Notes: generated by a model from the letters alone, not told the origin. A stretch of 64,000 nucleotides of DNA from Xenophilus aerolatus (GCA_030418545.1 QAIB01000008.1:1-64000); one strand, 5' to 3'. Numbered from the stretch's first letter, positions 46,752 to 55,717 are shown. Numbers and translations are program-made.

Positions 46752-47656
46752 GCGAGGCTCGCGAGATGGACGATGTGCCGCACCTGGGCGGCGATGGGTT
46801 CGGGCACCGGCAGCGCACCGGCCAGCACGCGCCGCGTGTAGTCGGCGGTGGTTTCGACGTCGATGGCCGCGGGCAGGCCCGGCACCTCGGCCTGCGTGCC
46901 GGGCGCCTGGGCCTGCAGCACGCAGGGCGCGCCGCGCACGAAGCCGTCGATCTGCGGCGTGCGGCGCGGGTCGCTCACCACCTCGCCCTCGAGCCCGCGC
47001 GAGAGCAGGGCGGTCATGCCCAGCAGTTCGAACAGCTCGGTCATCACGGTGGCGAAGGCCGGGTGCGTGTAGCTGCCCACGATCACCTGCGGGCCGTCGA
47101 CCGGCTGCATGAGCTTGACCACGCTGTGCCCTGCGTTGCGCAGGCCGACGACGCGGCGCACGTCGAGCAGGCGCTTGAGGCCCTGATTCAGCAGCGCCGT
47201 CTCGACCACGACCACCTCGCCGTTTGCTATTTTTTTGATAGCCGCCTGTGCAGGCACATCAAGGGCTGCGAGCACATTCGACGCCGGAACGCGGCTGGAT
47301 TCGGTGGCGCTGCCGTGCACCAGCACCGGCAGCCCTTCGCGCGCCAGCAGCAGTGCCAGCAGAGGCGTGAGCACCGGCAGCTTGCGCGCGCCGTTGTAGC
47401 TGGGCAGCACGACCACGGGCCGGTCGCTGGCGGGCAGTCGGGCCAGGCGCGCATGCGTGGCGTCGAGGAAGCCCGCCATCTCCTGCGTGGTCTCGCCCTT
47501 CACCCGCATGGCCAGGCAGAAGGCGCCCACCTCCAGGTCGGTGACCTGGCCGTCGAGGACCTGGCCGAAGAGGTCGGCCGCCTGCTCGCGCGCGAGCGGC
47601 TTGGCGCCGCGTGCGCCGCGGCCGATGTCCTTGATGTAATGCGCGATGCTGCCCAT
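46748..47656 (-). CDS. ybiB: YbiB/TrpD2-type nucleic-acid-binding protein
   Basis: A 302-residue protein of the YbiB (TrpD2) family, structurally like anthranilate phosphoribosyltransferase but known to bind DNA/RNA rather than to make tryptophan. It begins MGSIAHYIKDIGRGARG, equivalent to the E. coli protein start, and contains LEVGAFCLAMRVKGETTQEM, VVLPSYNGARKLPVLTPLLA and LLDVRRVVGLRNAGHSVVKL. An upstream ATG at 47737 would add 27 residues. A dispersed repeat (47226) is read in frame. It lies between nasA and cobA and is coupled to the latter, so it shares nitrate control. Confidence 0.85.
   Translation of the reverse strand: MGSIAHYIKDIGRGARGAKPLAREQAADLFGQVLDGQVTDLEVGAFCLAMRVKGETTQEMAGFLDATHARLARLPASDRPVVVLPSYNGARKLPVLTPLLALLLAREGLPVLVHGSATESSRVPASNVLAALDVPAQAAIKKIANGEVVVVETALLNQGLKRLLDVRRVVGLRNAGHSVVKLMQPVDGPQVIVGSYTHPAFATVMTELFELLGMTALLSRGLEGEVVSDPRRTPQIDGFVRGAPCVLQAQAPGTQAEVPGLPAAIDVETTADYTRRVLAGALPVPEPIAAQVRHIVHLASLA
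47226..47274 (+). repeat. Dispersed repeat, copy C, inside ybiB
   Basis: GCTAT-N7-ATAGC at 47226-47242 followed by CGCCTGTGCAGGC and GGGCTGCGAGC. It is more divergent than copies A and B but keeps the seven-base spacer and length. It is read in frame on the minus strand within ybiB, giving residues around VPAQAAIKKIA. Confidence 0.6.
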
Positions 47657-47758
47657 GGGGGTGCCGATTGTCCCGCAGGCCTTATGCCCGTTCGCGGGGT
47701 CGCTTATGCCGTCCGGCGGGGGAATGCGGGCATTCATGGCGCTGCCGTCCAGAGCTTC

Positions 47759-50593
47759 TCAGGCCGCCTCGGGCAGGGACGCCGGCACGAGGCGCACCAT
47801 GCGCTGCAGCTCGGGCACGCAGGAGCCGCAGTTGGTGCCGCACTGGAGCGCGCCCTGCAGCTGCGCAAGCCGCGCCGCGTCGCTGCCGGCGCAGCGCGCC
47901 AGCGTGCCGGCGATGGCGGTCTCGCTCACGCCGAAGCAGCTGCACACCGTCTTGCCGCGCGCCGCGACCGCGACCGGCGCCGTGGGCTGGAAGGACAGCA
48001 GCTGCCGGCCGAAGTCCTGGGCCGGCAACTGGTCCTGCAGCAGGGCCTTGATCCACGCCTCGGCGCGCGTGTCGCCGGCCAACAGCAGGCCCACCACGTG
48101 GGCCGCGTCGCCGGCTGCCTGCCCGCGCTGCAGGCGCACCGCGCGGCGCTGCTGGCGCGCGGGGTCGGCGTACCGCAGGGTGTCGCCCTCGCCCAGACCC
48201 AGCAGGCGCTCGATCTCGGCCAGCACCGCGTCTGGCGGCGCCTGGTGCGCCGCGGCCCGCAGCAGCACGCCGGTGGGCTGCGCCGCACCGTCCTTCAGCG
48301 CGCCTGGCGCGCCGAAGGGGACGCAACTGAAGAAGGGCAGCGACTCGACCTGTGCACGCAGCGCCTCGCGCGCCGCCAGTGCCTGCCCGGTTGGCAGCCA
48401 GGCCATGCCCAGCATCGTCCAGCGCAGCTCGGCGCGGGCGATGCGCACGGCCGTGTGCTTGAGCTCGGGCTGCTTGGAGACGGGGCAGTGCTCGGGCGTG
48501 GTGAGGCCGTTGACGCCGGCCATCGGCCTGCCGTCGCTGCCGCGGCCGCGGCCGCCGATGAACTCGGGGCCCCAGTGCATGGCCATGAAGGCCTGCGAGG
48601 GCGCCAATTCGGTGCTGGCGGCCACCGGCACCACCAGGCGGCCGTGGCGTGAAGTGATCTCGACCAGTTCGCCTTCCGCGTAGCCGCGCCGCGCCAGGTC
48701 CTGCGGGTGCATCTGCAGCACCGGTTCGGGCACGTGGCCGAAGAGGCGCCCCAGCGTGCCGGTGCGGCTCATGCCGTGCCATTGGTCGCGCAGCCGGCCC
48801 GTGTTGAGCGAGAAGGGGTACCGGTCCTCGCGCGGCTCAGCCACCGGGCGGTAAGGCGTCGCGGCGAAGCGGGCGCGGCCGTCGGGGGTGGGGAACAGCC
48901 CGTCTTCGTAGAGCCGTGCGCGGCCCTCGCTGGCGTGTTCCGGCCGGGGCCACTGCTGCGGCGCGGCTTCGAGCAGGCCGTAGCTCAGGCCGGTGATATC
49001 CAGGTCGCGCCCGCGCGTCGACTCGCGGTGCTCGTTCCACACCTGCTCGGGGTGCTCGTAGGGGAAGAGCGTGCCGGTGCCCAGCGCGCGCCGTGGGAGC
49101 CGCGCCTCGAGCCGCCGCGCGAAGTCGACGCCGATGGCCCAGTCGTGCCGTGCCGCGCCGGCCGCCGGCACGGCTGCGCGCACGCGCGAGATGCGGCGCT
49201 CGCTGTTGGTCACGGTGCCTTCCTTCTCGCCCCAGGTGGTCGCGGGCAGCAGCAGGTCGGCGAAGGCGCAGGTGGCGGTGGTCGCGAAGGCCTCCTGCAC
49301 GACCACGAACTCGGCGCGCTCGAGCGCACGGCGCACCGTCGCCTGGTCGGGCATCGACTGGGCGGGGTTGGTGCAGGCGATCCACAGCGCCTTGATCTCG
49401 CCGTCGGCGGCGGCGCGGAACATCTCGATCGCGCTCCTGCCGGGCACGGCAGGGATGTCCGCCACGCCCCACGTCGCCGCCACCTCGGCGCGGTGCGCGG
49501 CATTCGCCATGTCGCGGTGCGCGGGCAGCAGGTTCGACAGGCCGCCCACCTCGCGCCCGCCCATCGCATTGGGCTGGCCGGTGAGCGAGAAGGGCCCCGC
49601 GCCGGGGCGGCCGATGTGCCCGGTCGCCAAGTGCAGGTTGATGAGCGCTGCGTTCTTCGCCGTGCCGCTGGAGGACTGGTTCAGCCCCATGCAGTACAGG
49701 CTCAGCGTGGCGGGCGAGGCGGCGAAGAGGCGCGTGGCCTGCAGCAGGTCGTCCACCGTGATGCCGCAGGTCCGCGCGACTGTCTCGGGCGTGCAGTCCG
49801 CGACGAGGGCGGCCAGGGCCTCGAAGCCGGTGGTGTGCGCGGCGATGTAGCCCGGATTCGTCCAGCCCTCGCGCAGCATCAGGTGCAGCATGCCGTGGAA
49901 GAGCATCACGTCGGTGCCCGGCTGCAGCGGCAGGTGCAGGTCGGCGATCTCGCAGGTGTCGGTGCGGCGCGGGTCGGCGACCACGATCCGCATCGCCGGG
50001 TTGGCGCGCTTCGCTTCCTCAATGCGGCGGAACAGGATGGGATGCGCCCAGGCCGTGTTGCTGCCGACGATGAAGAGGCAGTCGGCATGCTTCACGTCGT
50101 CGTAGCAGGCCGGCGGCGCGTCGGCGCCCAGCGTCTGCTTGTAGCCGGCCACCGCGCTGCTCATGCACAGCCGCGAGTTGGTGTCGAGGTTGTTGGTGCC
50201 GATGAGGCCCTTGGCCAGCTTGTTGAAGACGTAGTAGTCCTCGGTCAGCAGCTGGCCCGAGAGATAGAAGCCGACCGCGTCGGGGCCGTGCGTGCGGATG
50301 ATCCCGGCGAAGCGGTCCGCGGCGTGGTCCAGCGCCTCGTCCCAGCCGATCGGCGTCGGCGCGGTGCCGCGCGTGCTGCGCTGCATCGGCTGCAGCAGGC
50401 GCGTCTGGCGCGTGACCTCGGCCGAGGCCGTGAGGTGCAGCGTCGAGCCCTTGGTGCACAGCCGTCCGAAGTTTGCCGGGTGCTCGGGGTCGCCGCGCAC
50501 GCCGGTGATCTGGGCGCCCTGCGATTCGATGACCACGCCACATCCGACCCCGCAATAGGGGCAGGTAGAGCGGGTTTCGTTGGTGTTCGCCAT
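47759..50593 (-). CDS. nasA: Assimilatory nitrate reductase, catalytic subunit
   Basis: A 944-residue molybdopterin enzyme that reduces nitrate to nitrite in the cytoplasm. The N-terminal [4Fe-4S] cysteines are C11, C14, C18 and C46, followed by the molybdopterin domains (PNAMGGREVGGLSNLLPAHR; HWGPEFIGGRGRGSDGRPMA). The last 60 residues form a BFD-like [2Fe-2S] domain with C884, C886, C922 and C925, a form typical of NasA/NarB-fusions that take electrons from a separate flavoprotein. Starts at 50593 and 50614 are both open; the first gives the cysteine cluster at once. The adjacent FAD protein is the likely electron donor. Confidence 0.95.
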   Translation of the reverse strand: MANTNETRSTCPYCGVGCGVVIESQGAQITGVRGDPEHPANFGRLCTKGSTLHLTASAEVTRQTRLLQPMQRSTRGTAPTPIGWDEALDHAADRFAGIIRTHGPDAVGFYLSGQLLTEDYYVFNKLAKGLIGTNNLDTNSRLCMSSAVAGYKQTLGADAPPACYDDVKHADCLFIVGSNTAWAHPILFRRIEEAKRANPAMRIVVADPRRTDTCEIADLHLPLQPGTDVMLFHGMLHLMLREGWTNPGYIAAHTTGFEALAALVADCTPETVARTCGITVDDLLQATRLFAASPATLSLYCMGLNQSSSGTAKNAALINLHLATGHIGRPGAGPFSLTGQPNAMGGREVGGLSNLLPAHRDMANAAHRAEVAATWGVADIPAVPGRSAIEMFRAAADGEIKALWIACTNPAQSMPDQATVRRALERAEFVVVQEAFATTATCAFADLLLPATTWGEKEGTVTNSERRISRVRAAVPAAGAARHDWAIGVDFARRLEARLPRRALGTGTLFPYEHPEQVWNEHRESTRGRDLDITGLSYGLLEAAPQQWPRPEHASEGRARLYEDGLFPTPDGRARFAATPYRPVAEPREDRYPFSLNTGRLRDQWHGMSRTGTLGRLFGHVPEPVLQMHPQDLARRGYAEGELVEITSRHGRLVVPVAASTELAPSQAFMAMHWGPEFIGGRGRGSDGRPMAGVNGLTTPEHCPVSKQPELKHTAVRIARAELRWTMLGMAWLPTGQALAAREALRAQVESLPFFSCVPFGAPGALKDGAAQPTGVLLRAAAHQAPPDAVLAEIERLLGLGEGDTLRYADPARQQRRAVRLQRGQAAGDAAHVVGLLLAGDTRAEAWIKALLQDQLPAQDFGRQLLSFQPTAPVAVAARGKTVCSCFGVSETAIAGTLARCAGSDAARLAQLQGALQCGTNCGSCVPELQRMVRLVPASLPEAA

Positions 50594-50601
50594 GGCCAGA
50601 A

Positions 50602-51918
50602 TCACGTTTCGCATTCGGCCGCCAGCGCACGTAGCGCCTGGGCTCGCGCCAAACTCGTCACAGTCGTTACGATCTCCGCCACGGGTGCAGCCGGCGGCGC
50701 CGGCGGGCCGAACATGAGCTGGTCGCGCAGATCCGCCACGTTGCGGCGCTCGCGCATCAGGTCCAGGTACCAGCTGCCTTCGGCGGCATCGCCATACAGG
50801 CACACGCCCACCAGCCGGTCGTCCTGGAGCACCAGCTTGCGGTAGATGCCGCCGGCCGGATCGCGCAGCACGATCGTCTCGCTGCCTTCACCGCCCATGA
50901 AGTCGCCAGCCGAGAACAGTTCGATGCCCGTCACCTTCAGCCGCAGCGGCGTGAGCGAGCCGCCGTAGCGGCCGATGCCCATCTGCGCCAGGTGGGTGGC
51001 CGCGACGCGGCCCTGCTCGTAGAGCGGCGCGACCAGGCCGTAGGCGATGCCGCGGTGCTGCGCGCATTCGCCCACGGCGTAGATGCGTGGATCGGTCACG
51101 GTCTGCAGCGTGTCGTCGACCACGACGCCGCGTTCGCAGTGCAGGCGCATCTGCTTCGCCAGCGCCACGTTGGGACGGATGCCCACGGCCATCACCACGA
51201 GGTCGGCGTGGACCTCACTGCCATCGCTGAAGCGCACGGCCCGCACTCGGCCGCCGCCGTCGCCCTGCAGCGATTCGGTGTGCGTGCGCAGCCGAAAGGC
51301 GATGCCCCGCCCCTCCAGCGCACGCTGCAGCAGCGCGCCGGCCTCGGCATCGAGCTGCTTGTCCATGGGCCAGGCGTTGGTGTGCACCACCGTCACCTGC
51401 ATGCCGCGCTGCGCGAGGCCGTTGGCGGCCTCGAGCCCGAGCACGCCACCACCGATCACGACCGCGCGGCGCTGCGTGCGGGCGGCCGCGATCATGGCCT
51501 CGGTGTCGGCGATGTCGCGGTAGGCGATCACGCCCTGCAGGTCGGCCCCCGGCACGGGCAGCATGAAGGGGCTGGAGCCGGTGGCCAGCAGCAGGCGGTC
51601 GTAGGCCGCCTCGACGACGCGGCCGTCGTCAGCCTCGGCCCGCACCGTGCGGCGGGTGCGGTCCACCGCGCGCACGCGGCAGCCCGTGTGCAGCGTGATG
51701 CCGTGCCGCACGTACCAGTCCCGCGGGTGCAGCACGATCTGCTCGATCGTCTTCTCGCCCGCCAGCACCGGCGACAGCAGGATGCGGTTGTAGTTGGGGT
51801 GCGGCTCGGCGCCGAAGACGGTGATCTCGTACAGCCCGGGCGCGAGGCGCAGAAGCTCCTCGACCGTGCGCATGCCGGCCATGCCGTTGCCGACGACGAC
51901 GAGCTTCATCTTGCGCAT
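50602..51918 (-). CDS. FAD/NAD(P)-dependent oxidoreductase, nitrate reductase electron-transfer subunit
   Basis: A 438-residue pyridine-nucleotide-disulfide-type flavoprotein resembling the N-terminal third of NirB and the reductase subunits of assimilatory nitrate reductases. The FAD site is LVVVGNGMAGMRTVEELL, the NAD(P)H site is AVVIGGGVLGLEAANGLAQ, and the second FAD motif is IYAVGECAQH. It lacks the siroheme and Fe-S parts of NirB. Its place between a globin and nasA suggests it passes electrons to NasA, and perhaps to the globin as in other nitrate operons. Start at 51918 or 51909 cannot be separated. Confidence 0.88.
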   Translation of the reverse strand: MRKMKLVVVGNGMAGMRTVEELLRLAPGLYEITVFGAEPHPNYNRILLSPVLAGEKTIEQIVLHPRDWYVRHGITLHTGCRVRAVDRTRRTVRAEADDGRVVEAAYDRLLLATGSSPFMLPVPGADLQGVIAYRDIADTEAMIAAARTQRRAVVIGGGVLGLEAANGLAQRGMQVTVVHTNAWPMDKQLDAEAGALLQRALEGRGIAFRLRTHTESLQGDGGGRVRAVRFSDGSEVHADLVVMAVGIRPNVALAKQMRLHCERGVVVDDTLQTVTDPRIYAVGECAQHRGIAYGLVAPLYEQGRVAATHLAQMGIGRYGGSLTPLRLKVTGIELFSAGDFMGGEGSETIVLRDPAGGIYRKLVLQDDRLVGVCLYGDAAEGSWYLDLMRERRNVADLRDQLMFGPPAPPAAPVAEIVTTVTSLARAQALRALAAECET

Positions 51919-51949
51919 GGCGGGCGTGCAGCGGGTGGTGCGGACGCGT

Positions 51950-52378
51950 TCAGGGCGCAGTGGGCGTCGAGGCCTGCTGCTGCGCTTCGATCATCACGCC
52001 GGACAGCAGCGCATAGGCCTCGCTCCACGCCGCCTTCACGTCGGGGGTGAAGGCGGGGCCGAGGCCGCGCTCCAGCGTGTCGAGCAGCGCCTGCCCGACC
52101 ACCGGGTAATGCGCCGGCTCGGCGCCATAGGCCACATGCCGCTGCCCGAGCTTCTGCGCGGCCGGCACGATGGTCTCGAGCCGCGTGAGGCCGTTGACCA
52201 CCATCGCGAGCATGGCCATGAGCTTGCGGCCCTGTTCGGCCATGTCGCCGGTGAAGAGCGGCCGCACCTGCGGCGCGAGTTCGAACAGCCGCGCGTAGAA
52301 GATCTCCGCCGCCTGCGGCGCAATGGGCGCCACCTGCGCGAAGCTTTGCTGGACCAGGGTGATCTGCTGCGGGGTCAT
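51950..52378 (-). CDS. Single-domain bacterial globin
   Basis: A 142-residue globin like Vitreoscilla hemoglobin and the globin part of flavohemoglobin. It begins MTPQQITLVQQSFAQVAPIA, has the CD region FELAPQVRPLFTGDMAEQG and the proximal histidine in QRHVAYGAEPAHYPVVGQAL with VGQALLDTLERGLG following. GGAGG lies in front of the ATG. Single-domain globins here usually remove nitric oxide formed during nitrate or nitrite reduction. It sits between nrtD and the FAD oxidoreductase in the nitrate operon, which supports that role. Confidence 0.92.
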   Translation of the reverse strand: MTPQQITLVQQSFAQVAPIAPQAAEIFYARLFELAPQVRPLFTGDMAEQGRKLMAMLAMVVNGLTRLETIVPAAQKLGQRHVAYGAEPAHYPVVGQALLDTLERGLGPAFTPDVKAAWSEAYALLSGVMIEAQQQASTPTAP

Positions 52379-52419
52379 GGGGCCTCCGGATCGGGGGGTG
52401 AGGAGGGGGCGCGGCGCGC

Positions 52420-53226
52420 TCAGGCCGCCTGCTTCTCGACGTGCGCCTGGCGCGTGTAGAGGAAGTCGATCACGGCCTTGCGGTAGTGCACGTAGTCGCG
52501 GTCCTCGGCCAGCTCCACGCGGTTGCGCGGGCGCGGCAGGTCCACGCGCAGCACCTCGCCGATGGTGGCGGCCGGGCCGTTGGTCATCATCACGATCTTG
52601 TCCGAGAGCAGCACCGCCTCGTCCACGTCGTGCGTGACCATCACGACGGTGCTCTGGGTCTTCTGCACGATGGCGAGCAGCTCGTCCTGCAGCTTGGCGC
52701 GCGTGAGCGCATCCAGCGCGCCGAAGGGCTCGTCCATCAGCAGCACCTTGGGCTCCATCGCCAGCGCACGGGCGATGCCCACGCGCTGCTTCATGCCGCC
52801 CGAAATCTCGCCGGGGCGCTTGTGCGTGGCGTGCGTGAGGCCCACCAGCGCCAGCGCCTCGTCGGTGCGCTGCTTGAGCTGCGCCTTGCTCTCGCTGCCA
52901 CTGAAAACGCGCTCGACGCCCAGGTAGATGTTCTCGAAGCAGGTCAGCCACGGCAGCAGCGAATGGTTCTGGAACACCACTGCGCGTTCCGGACCGGGGC
53001 CGGCGATCTCCTTGTTGGCGCACAGCAGCACGCCCTGCGTGGGCCGGGTCAGGCCGGCGATCAGGTTCAGCAGCGTGCTCTTGCCGCAGCCCGAGTGGCC
53101 GATCAGCGCCACGAATTCGCCCTTGGCCACGTCGAGGTCGATGTCGCGCAGCGCGACGAAGCGACCCTTGGGCGTCTTGAACGCCTGCTCGACGTTCTGG
53201 ATCTGGATGTACTTGGAATCGGTCAT
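52420..53226 (-). CDS. nrtD: Nitrate ABC transporter ATP-binding protein
   Basis: A 268-residue ABC ATPase that powers nitrate uptake with the neighbouring permease. Walker A is GHSGCGKST, the signature is ISGGMKQR, and Walker B is LLMDEPFGALD followed by VMVTHDVDEAV. The NrtD-type ending RNRVELAEDRDYVHYRKAVI is also present. AGGAGC precedes the ATG at 53226. A near-palindromic element of about 100 bp lies between this gene and nrtB upstream. Confidence 0.95.
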   Translation of the reverse strand: MTDSKYIQIQNVEQAFKTPKGRFVALRDIDLDVAKGEFVALIGHSGCGKSTLLNLIAGLTRPTQGVLLCANKEIAGPGPERAVVFQNHSLLPWLTCFENIYLGVERVFSGSESKAQLKQRTDEALALVGLTHATHKRPGEISGGMKQRVGIARALAMEPKVLLMDEPFGALDALTRAKLQDELLAIVQKTQSTVVMVTHDVDEAVLLSDKIVMMTNGPAATIGEVLRVDLPRPRNRVELAEDRDYVHYRKAVIDFLYTRQAHVEKQAA

Positions 53227-53257
53227 GGTGTGCGTGCTCCTGAAATACGGGAACCGA

Positions 53258-53356
53258 ACGCGAAGGGCGCGAAGGTTTCGCGAAGGTCGCGAAAAGACAG
53301 AAGAAATCTTGGGGTTTCCTTTCGCGTTCTTCGCGAAACCTTCGCGACCTTCGCGT
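53258..53356. repeat. Long near-palindrome between nrtB and nrtD, family copy 2
   Basis: Two 37-base arms (53258-53294 and 53320-53356) are complementary with three mismatches around a 25-base centre that starts AGACAGAAGA, as in the element at 10188-10307. The arms are built from repeated CGCGAAGG units. The element lies within the nitrate operon and would form a long RNA hairpin upstream of nrtD. Confidence 0.85.
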
Positions 53357-53374
53357 ACGGAAGCCCGTGTTCTT

Positions 53375-54307
53375 TCAGGACTTCACTTCCTCGAACGTGA
53401 AGGCCGATGCGAGCTTGATCAGTGCGTACTCGAGCACGAGGCCGACGATGCCGATGACGAAGATCGCGATGATGATGTTCTTGACGTTGAGGTTGTTCCA
53501 CTCGTCCCACACCCAGAAGCCGATGCCCACGCCGCCGGTCAGCATCTCGGCCGCGACGATCACCAGCCAGGCGGTGCCGACGGCCAGGCGCACGCCGGTG
53601 AGCATGTAGGGCAGCACGGCGGGGAAGAGGATCTTGGTGACGATCTTCCATTCGGACAGGTTGAGCACGCGCGCCACGTTCATGTAGTCGCTGGGCACGC
53701 GCTGCACGCCGACCGCGGTGTTGATGACCATGGGCCAGATCGAGCAGATGAAGATGGTCCAGATGGCGGCCGGGTTGGCGCCCTTGAAGACCAGCAGGCC
53801 GATCGGCAGCCAGGCCAGCGGCGAGACCGGCCGCAGCAGGCTGATGAGCGGGTTGAACATGCGCGACAGGAACGAGAAGCGCCCGATCGCGAAGCCCGCC
53901 GGAATGCCCACCAGCGCCGCCAGGCCGAAGCCCAGCGCCACGCGCTTGAGCGAGGACAGCACGTTCCAGCCCACGCCCTGGTCGTTCGGGCCGTTGCTGT
54001 AGAACGGGTCGCTGAACACCGTCACCGCCTGCTTCCAGGTCTCGGCCGGGCCGGGGAAGGATCCGCCGCTCTGCAGCGACACGGCCTCCCAGATCAGCAG
54101 CAGCAGGCCGAAGCCCATGGCCGGCGGCAGCACGCGCAGCCAGAGGCCGCTGAAGTCCCGCGTCGCCTTCTGCACGGGGGCGGCGGCCGGGGCGGTGGGC
54201 AGGGCCGCCGGGGGCACGGCCTTGAGCGAAGGCTTGGCCGGTGTGGCGGCAGGCATGTCGGTGCGGGTGTCCGCATCGAGCGGCAGGTGGAAGACGGCGG
54301 CGACCAT
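53375..54307 (-). CDS. nrtB: Nitrate ABC transporter permease
   Basis: A 310-residue permease with a proline/alanine-rich N-terminal tail of about 50 residues and then six membrane segments. NrtB-type features are FKGANPAAIWTIFICSIWPM, GVQRVPSDYMNVARVLNLSE (coupling loop region) and EMLTGGVGIGFWVWDEWNN. It forms the membrane channel for the importer made with NrtA and NrtD. The ATG at 54307 follows CGGAG. The stop is followed by the long palindrome. Confidence 0.95.
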   Translation of the reverse strand: MVAAVFHLPLDADTRTDMPAATPAKPSLKAVPPAALPTAPAAAPVQKATRDFSGLWLRVLPPAMGFGLLLLIWEAVSLQSGGSFPGPAETWKQAVTVFSDPFYSNGPNDQGVGWNVLSSLKRVALGFGLAALVGIPAGFAIGRFSFLSRMFNPLISLLRPVSPLAWLPIGLLVFKGANPAAIWTIFICSIWPMVINTAVGVQRVPSDYMNVARVLNLSEWKIVTKILFPAVLPYMLTGVRLAVGTAWLVIVAAEMLTGGVGIGFWVWDEWNNLNVKNIIIAIFVIGIVGLVLEYALIKLASAFTFEEVKS

Positions 54308-54343
54308 GGCGGGCTCCGTGAGGGTTGAGTGGGAAGAGGGCGT

Positions 54344-55594
54344 TCAGCCCATCTGGACCTTGAAGGACTCGGCGTACTTCTTCGGGTCCTTGCCGTCCCA
54401 GACCACGCCGTCCATCAGCTTGCTGCTGCGCATGGGGCTGGCGGGCACGGGCGTCTTGGTGGCGGCAGCGGCCTGCTTGTAGAGGTCGATGCGGTTGATC
54501 TCGGTGGCGACCTTCAGGTAGTCGGGATGTTCCTTGAGCAGGCCCCAGCGCTTGTGCTGGGTGAGGAACCACATGCCGTCCGAAAGGTACGGGAAGGTCA
54601 CGGCGCCGTCGGCGTAGAACTTCATGTGGTTGGGGTCGTCCCAGCTCTTGCCCAGGCCGTTGGTGTAGCGGCCCAGGATGCGCTGGTTGATGGCGTCGAC
54701 GCTGGTGTTGACGTAGCTCTTGTCGGCGATGGTCTCGGCCATCTTGTTCTTGTTCTGCAGGCCGGCGTCGATCCACTTGCCGGCCTCGAGGATGGCGGCC
54801 GTCACGGCGCGTGCCGTGTTGGGGTACTTCTTCACGAAGTCGCCGGTGGTGCCCAGCACCTTCTCGGGGTGGTCCTTCCAGATGTCCTGCGTGGTGATGG
54901 CCGTGATCCCGATGCCGTCCATGATGGCGCGCTGGCCCCAGGGCTCGCCCACGCAGAAGCCGTCCATGTTGCCCACGCGCATGTTGGCGACCATCTGCGG
55001 CGGCGGCACCACGATCGCCTTCGCGTCCTTGAGCGGGTTGATGCCGCTGGCGGCCAGCCAGTAGTAGAGCCACATGGCGTGCGTGCCGGTGGGGAAGGTC
55101 TGCGCGAAGGTGTATTCGCGCTTGTCGCTGGCCATCAGCTTGGCGAGCGAGGGACCGTCGACGGCGCCCTTGTCGGCGAGCTTCTTCGACAGGGTGATGG
55201 CCTGGCCGTTGTTGTTGAGGGTCATCAGCACGGCCATGTCCTTCTTGGGGCCGCCGATGCCGAGGTGCACGCCGTACACCAGGCCGTAGAGCACGTGGGC
55301 GAAGTCCAGTTCGCCGTTGACCAGCTTGTCGCGCACGCCGGCCCAGCTCGCCTCCTTGCTGGGCACGATCTTCACGCCGTACTTCTTGTCGATGCCCAGC
55401 ACCGAGGCCATGACGACGCTGGCGCAGTCGGTCAGCGGGATGAAGCCGATCTTGACCTCCTCCTTCTCGGGCTTGTCGGAGCCCTGCGCCCAGACGGCGG
55501 CGCGCAGGGCGGGGTCGATGCCGACGGCGCCGGCGGCCGCGGCCTTGAGCACGGTGCGGCGGCTGAGCTTGCTGGGGATGAGGGGTTCGGTCAT
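54344..55594 (-). CDS. nrtA: Nitrate ABC transporter substrate-binding protein
   Basis: A 416-residue nitrate-binding protein of the NrtA/CmpA family, exported by the twin-arginine route: KLSRRTVLKAAAAGAVG near residues 9-25. The body starts VKIGFIPLTDCASVVMASVL, and RVGNMDGFCVGEPWGQRAIM with QTFPTGTHAMWLYYWLAASG are the ligand-pocket landmarks of this family. It is the first gene after the NasR-controlled leader; GTTGGCCCC directly precedes the ATG, with no clear Shine-Dalgarno. Confidence 0.95.
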   Translation of the reverse strand: MTEPLIPSKLSRRTVLKAAAAGAVGIDPALRAAVWAQGSDKPEKEEVKIGFIPLTDCASVVMASVLGIDKKYGVKIVPSKEASWAGVRDKLVNGELDFAHVLYGLVYGVHLGIGGPKKDMAVLMTLNNNGQAITLSKKLADKGAVDGPSLAKLMASDKREYTFAQTFPTGTHAMWLYYWLAASGINPLKDAKAIVVPPPQMVANMRVGNMDGFCVGEPWGQRAIMDGIGITAITTQDIWKDHPEKVLGTTGDFVKKYPNTARAVTAAILEAGKWIDAGLQNKNKMAETIADKSYVNTSVDAINQRILGRYTNGLGKSWDDPNHMKFYADGAVTFPYLSDGMWFLTQHKRWGLLKEHPDYLKVATEINRIDLYKQAAAATKTPVPASPMRSSKLMDGVVWDGKDPKKYAESFKVQMG

Positions 55595-55640
55595 GGGGCC
55601 AACTCCAGTCGAGGAAGGAAAGGGGCGAAGCGGGAGACGA

Positions 55641-55717
55641 AAAAACAAAAAAGGCGTCCTCAGCGCGCAGGAGCCGTCGCATGTCGCGAGCAGCCCTTGC
55701 GGGTCGAGGACGCCTTT
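55641..55717 (-). terminator. Leader terminator (attenuator) of the nitrate operon
   Basis: On the minus strand AAAGGCGTCCTC (plus 55706-55717) pairs perfectly with GAGGACGCCTTT (plus 55650-55661) around a 44-base loop and is followed by TTTTTTGTTTTTT. It lies in the nrtA leader, 56 bp before the start codon. Its 5' arm is shared with the second antiterminator hairpin, so the two structures exclude each other. Confidence 0.9.
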
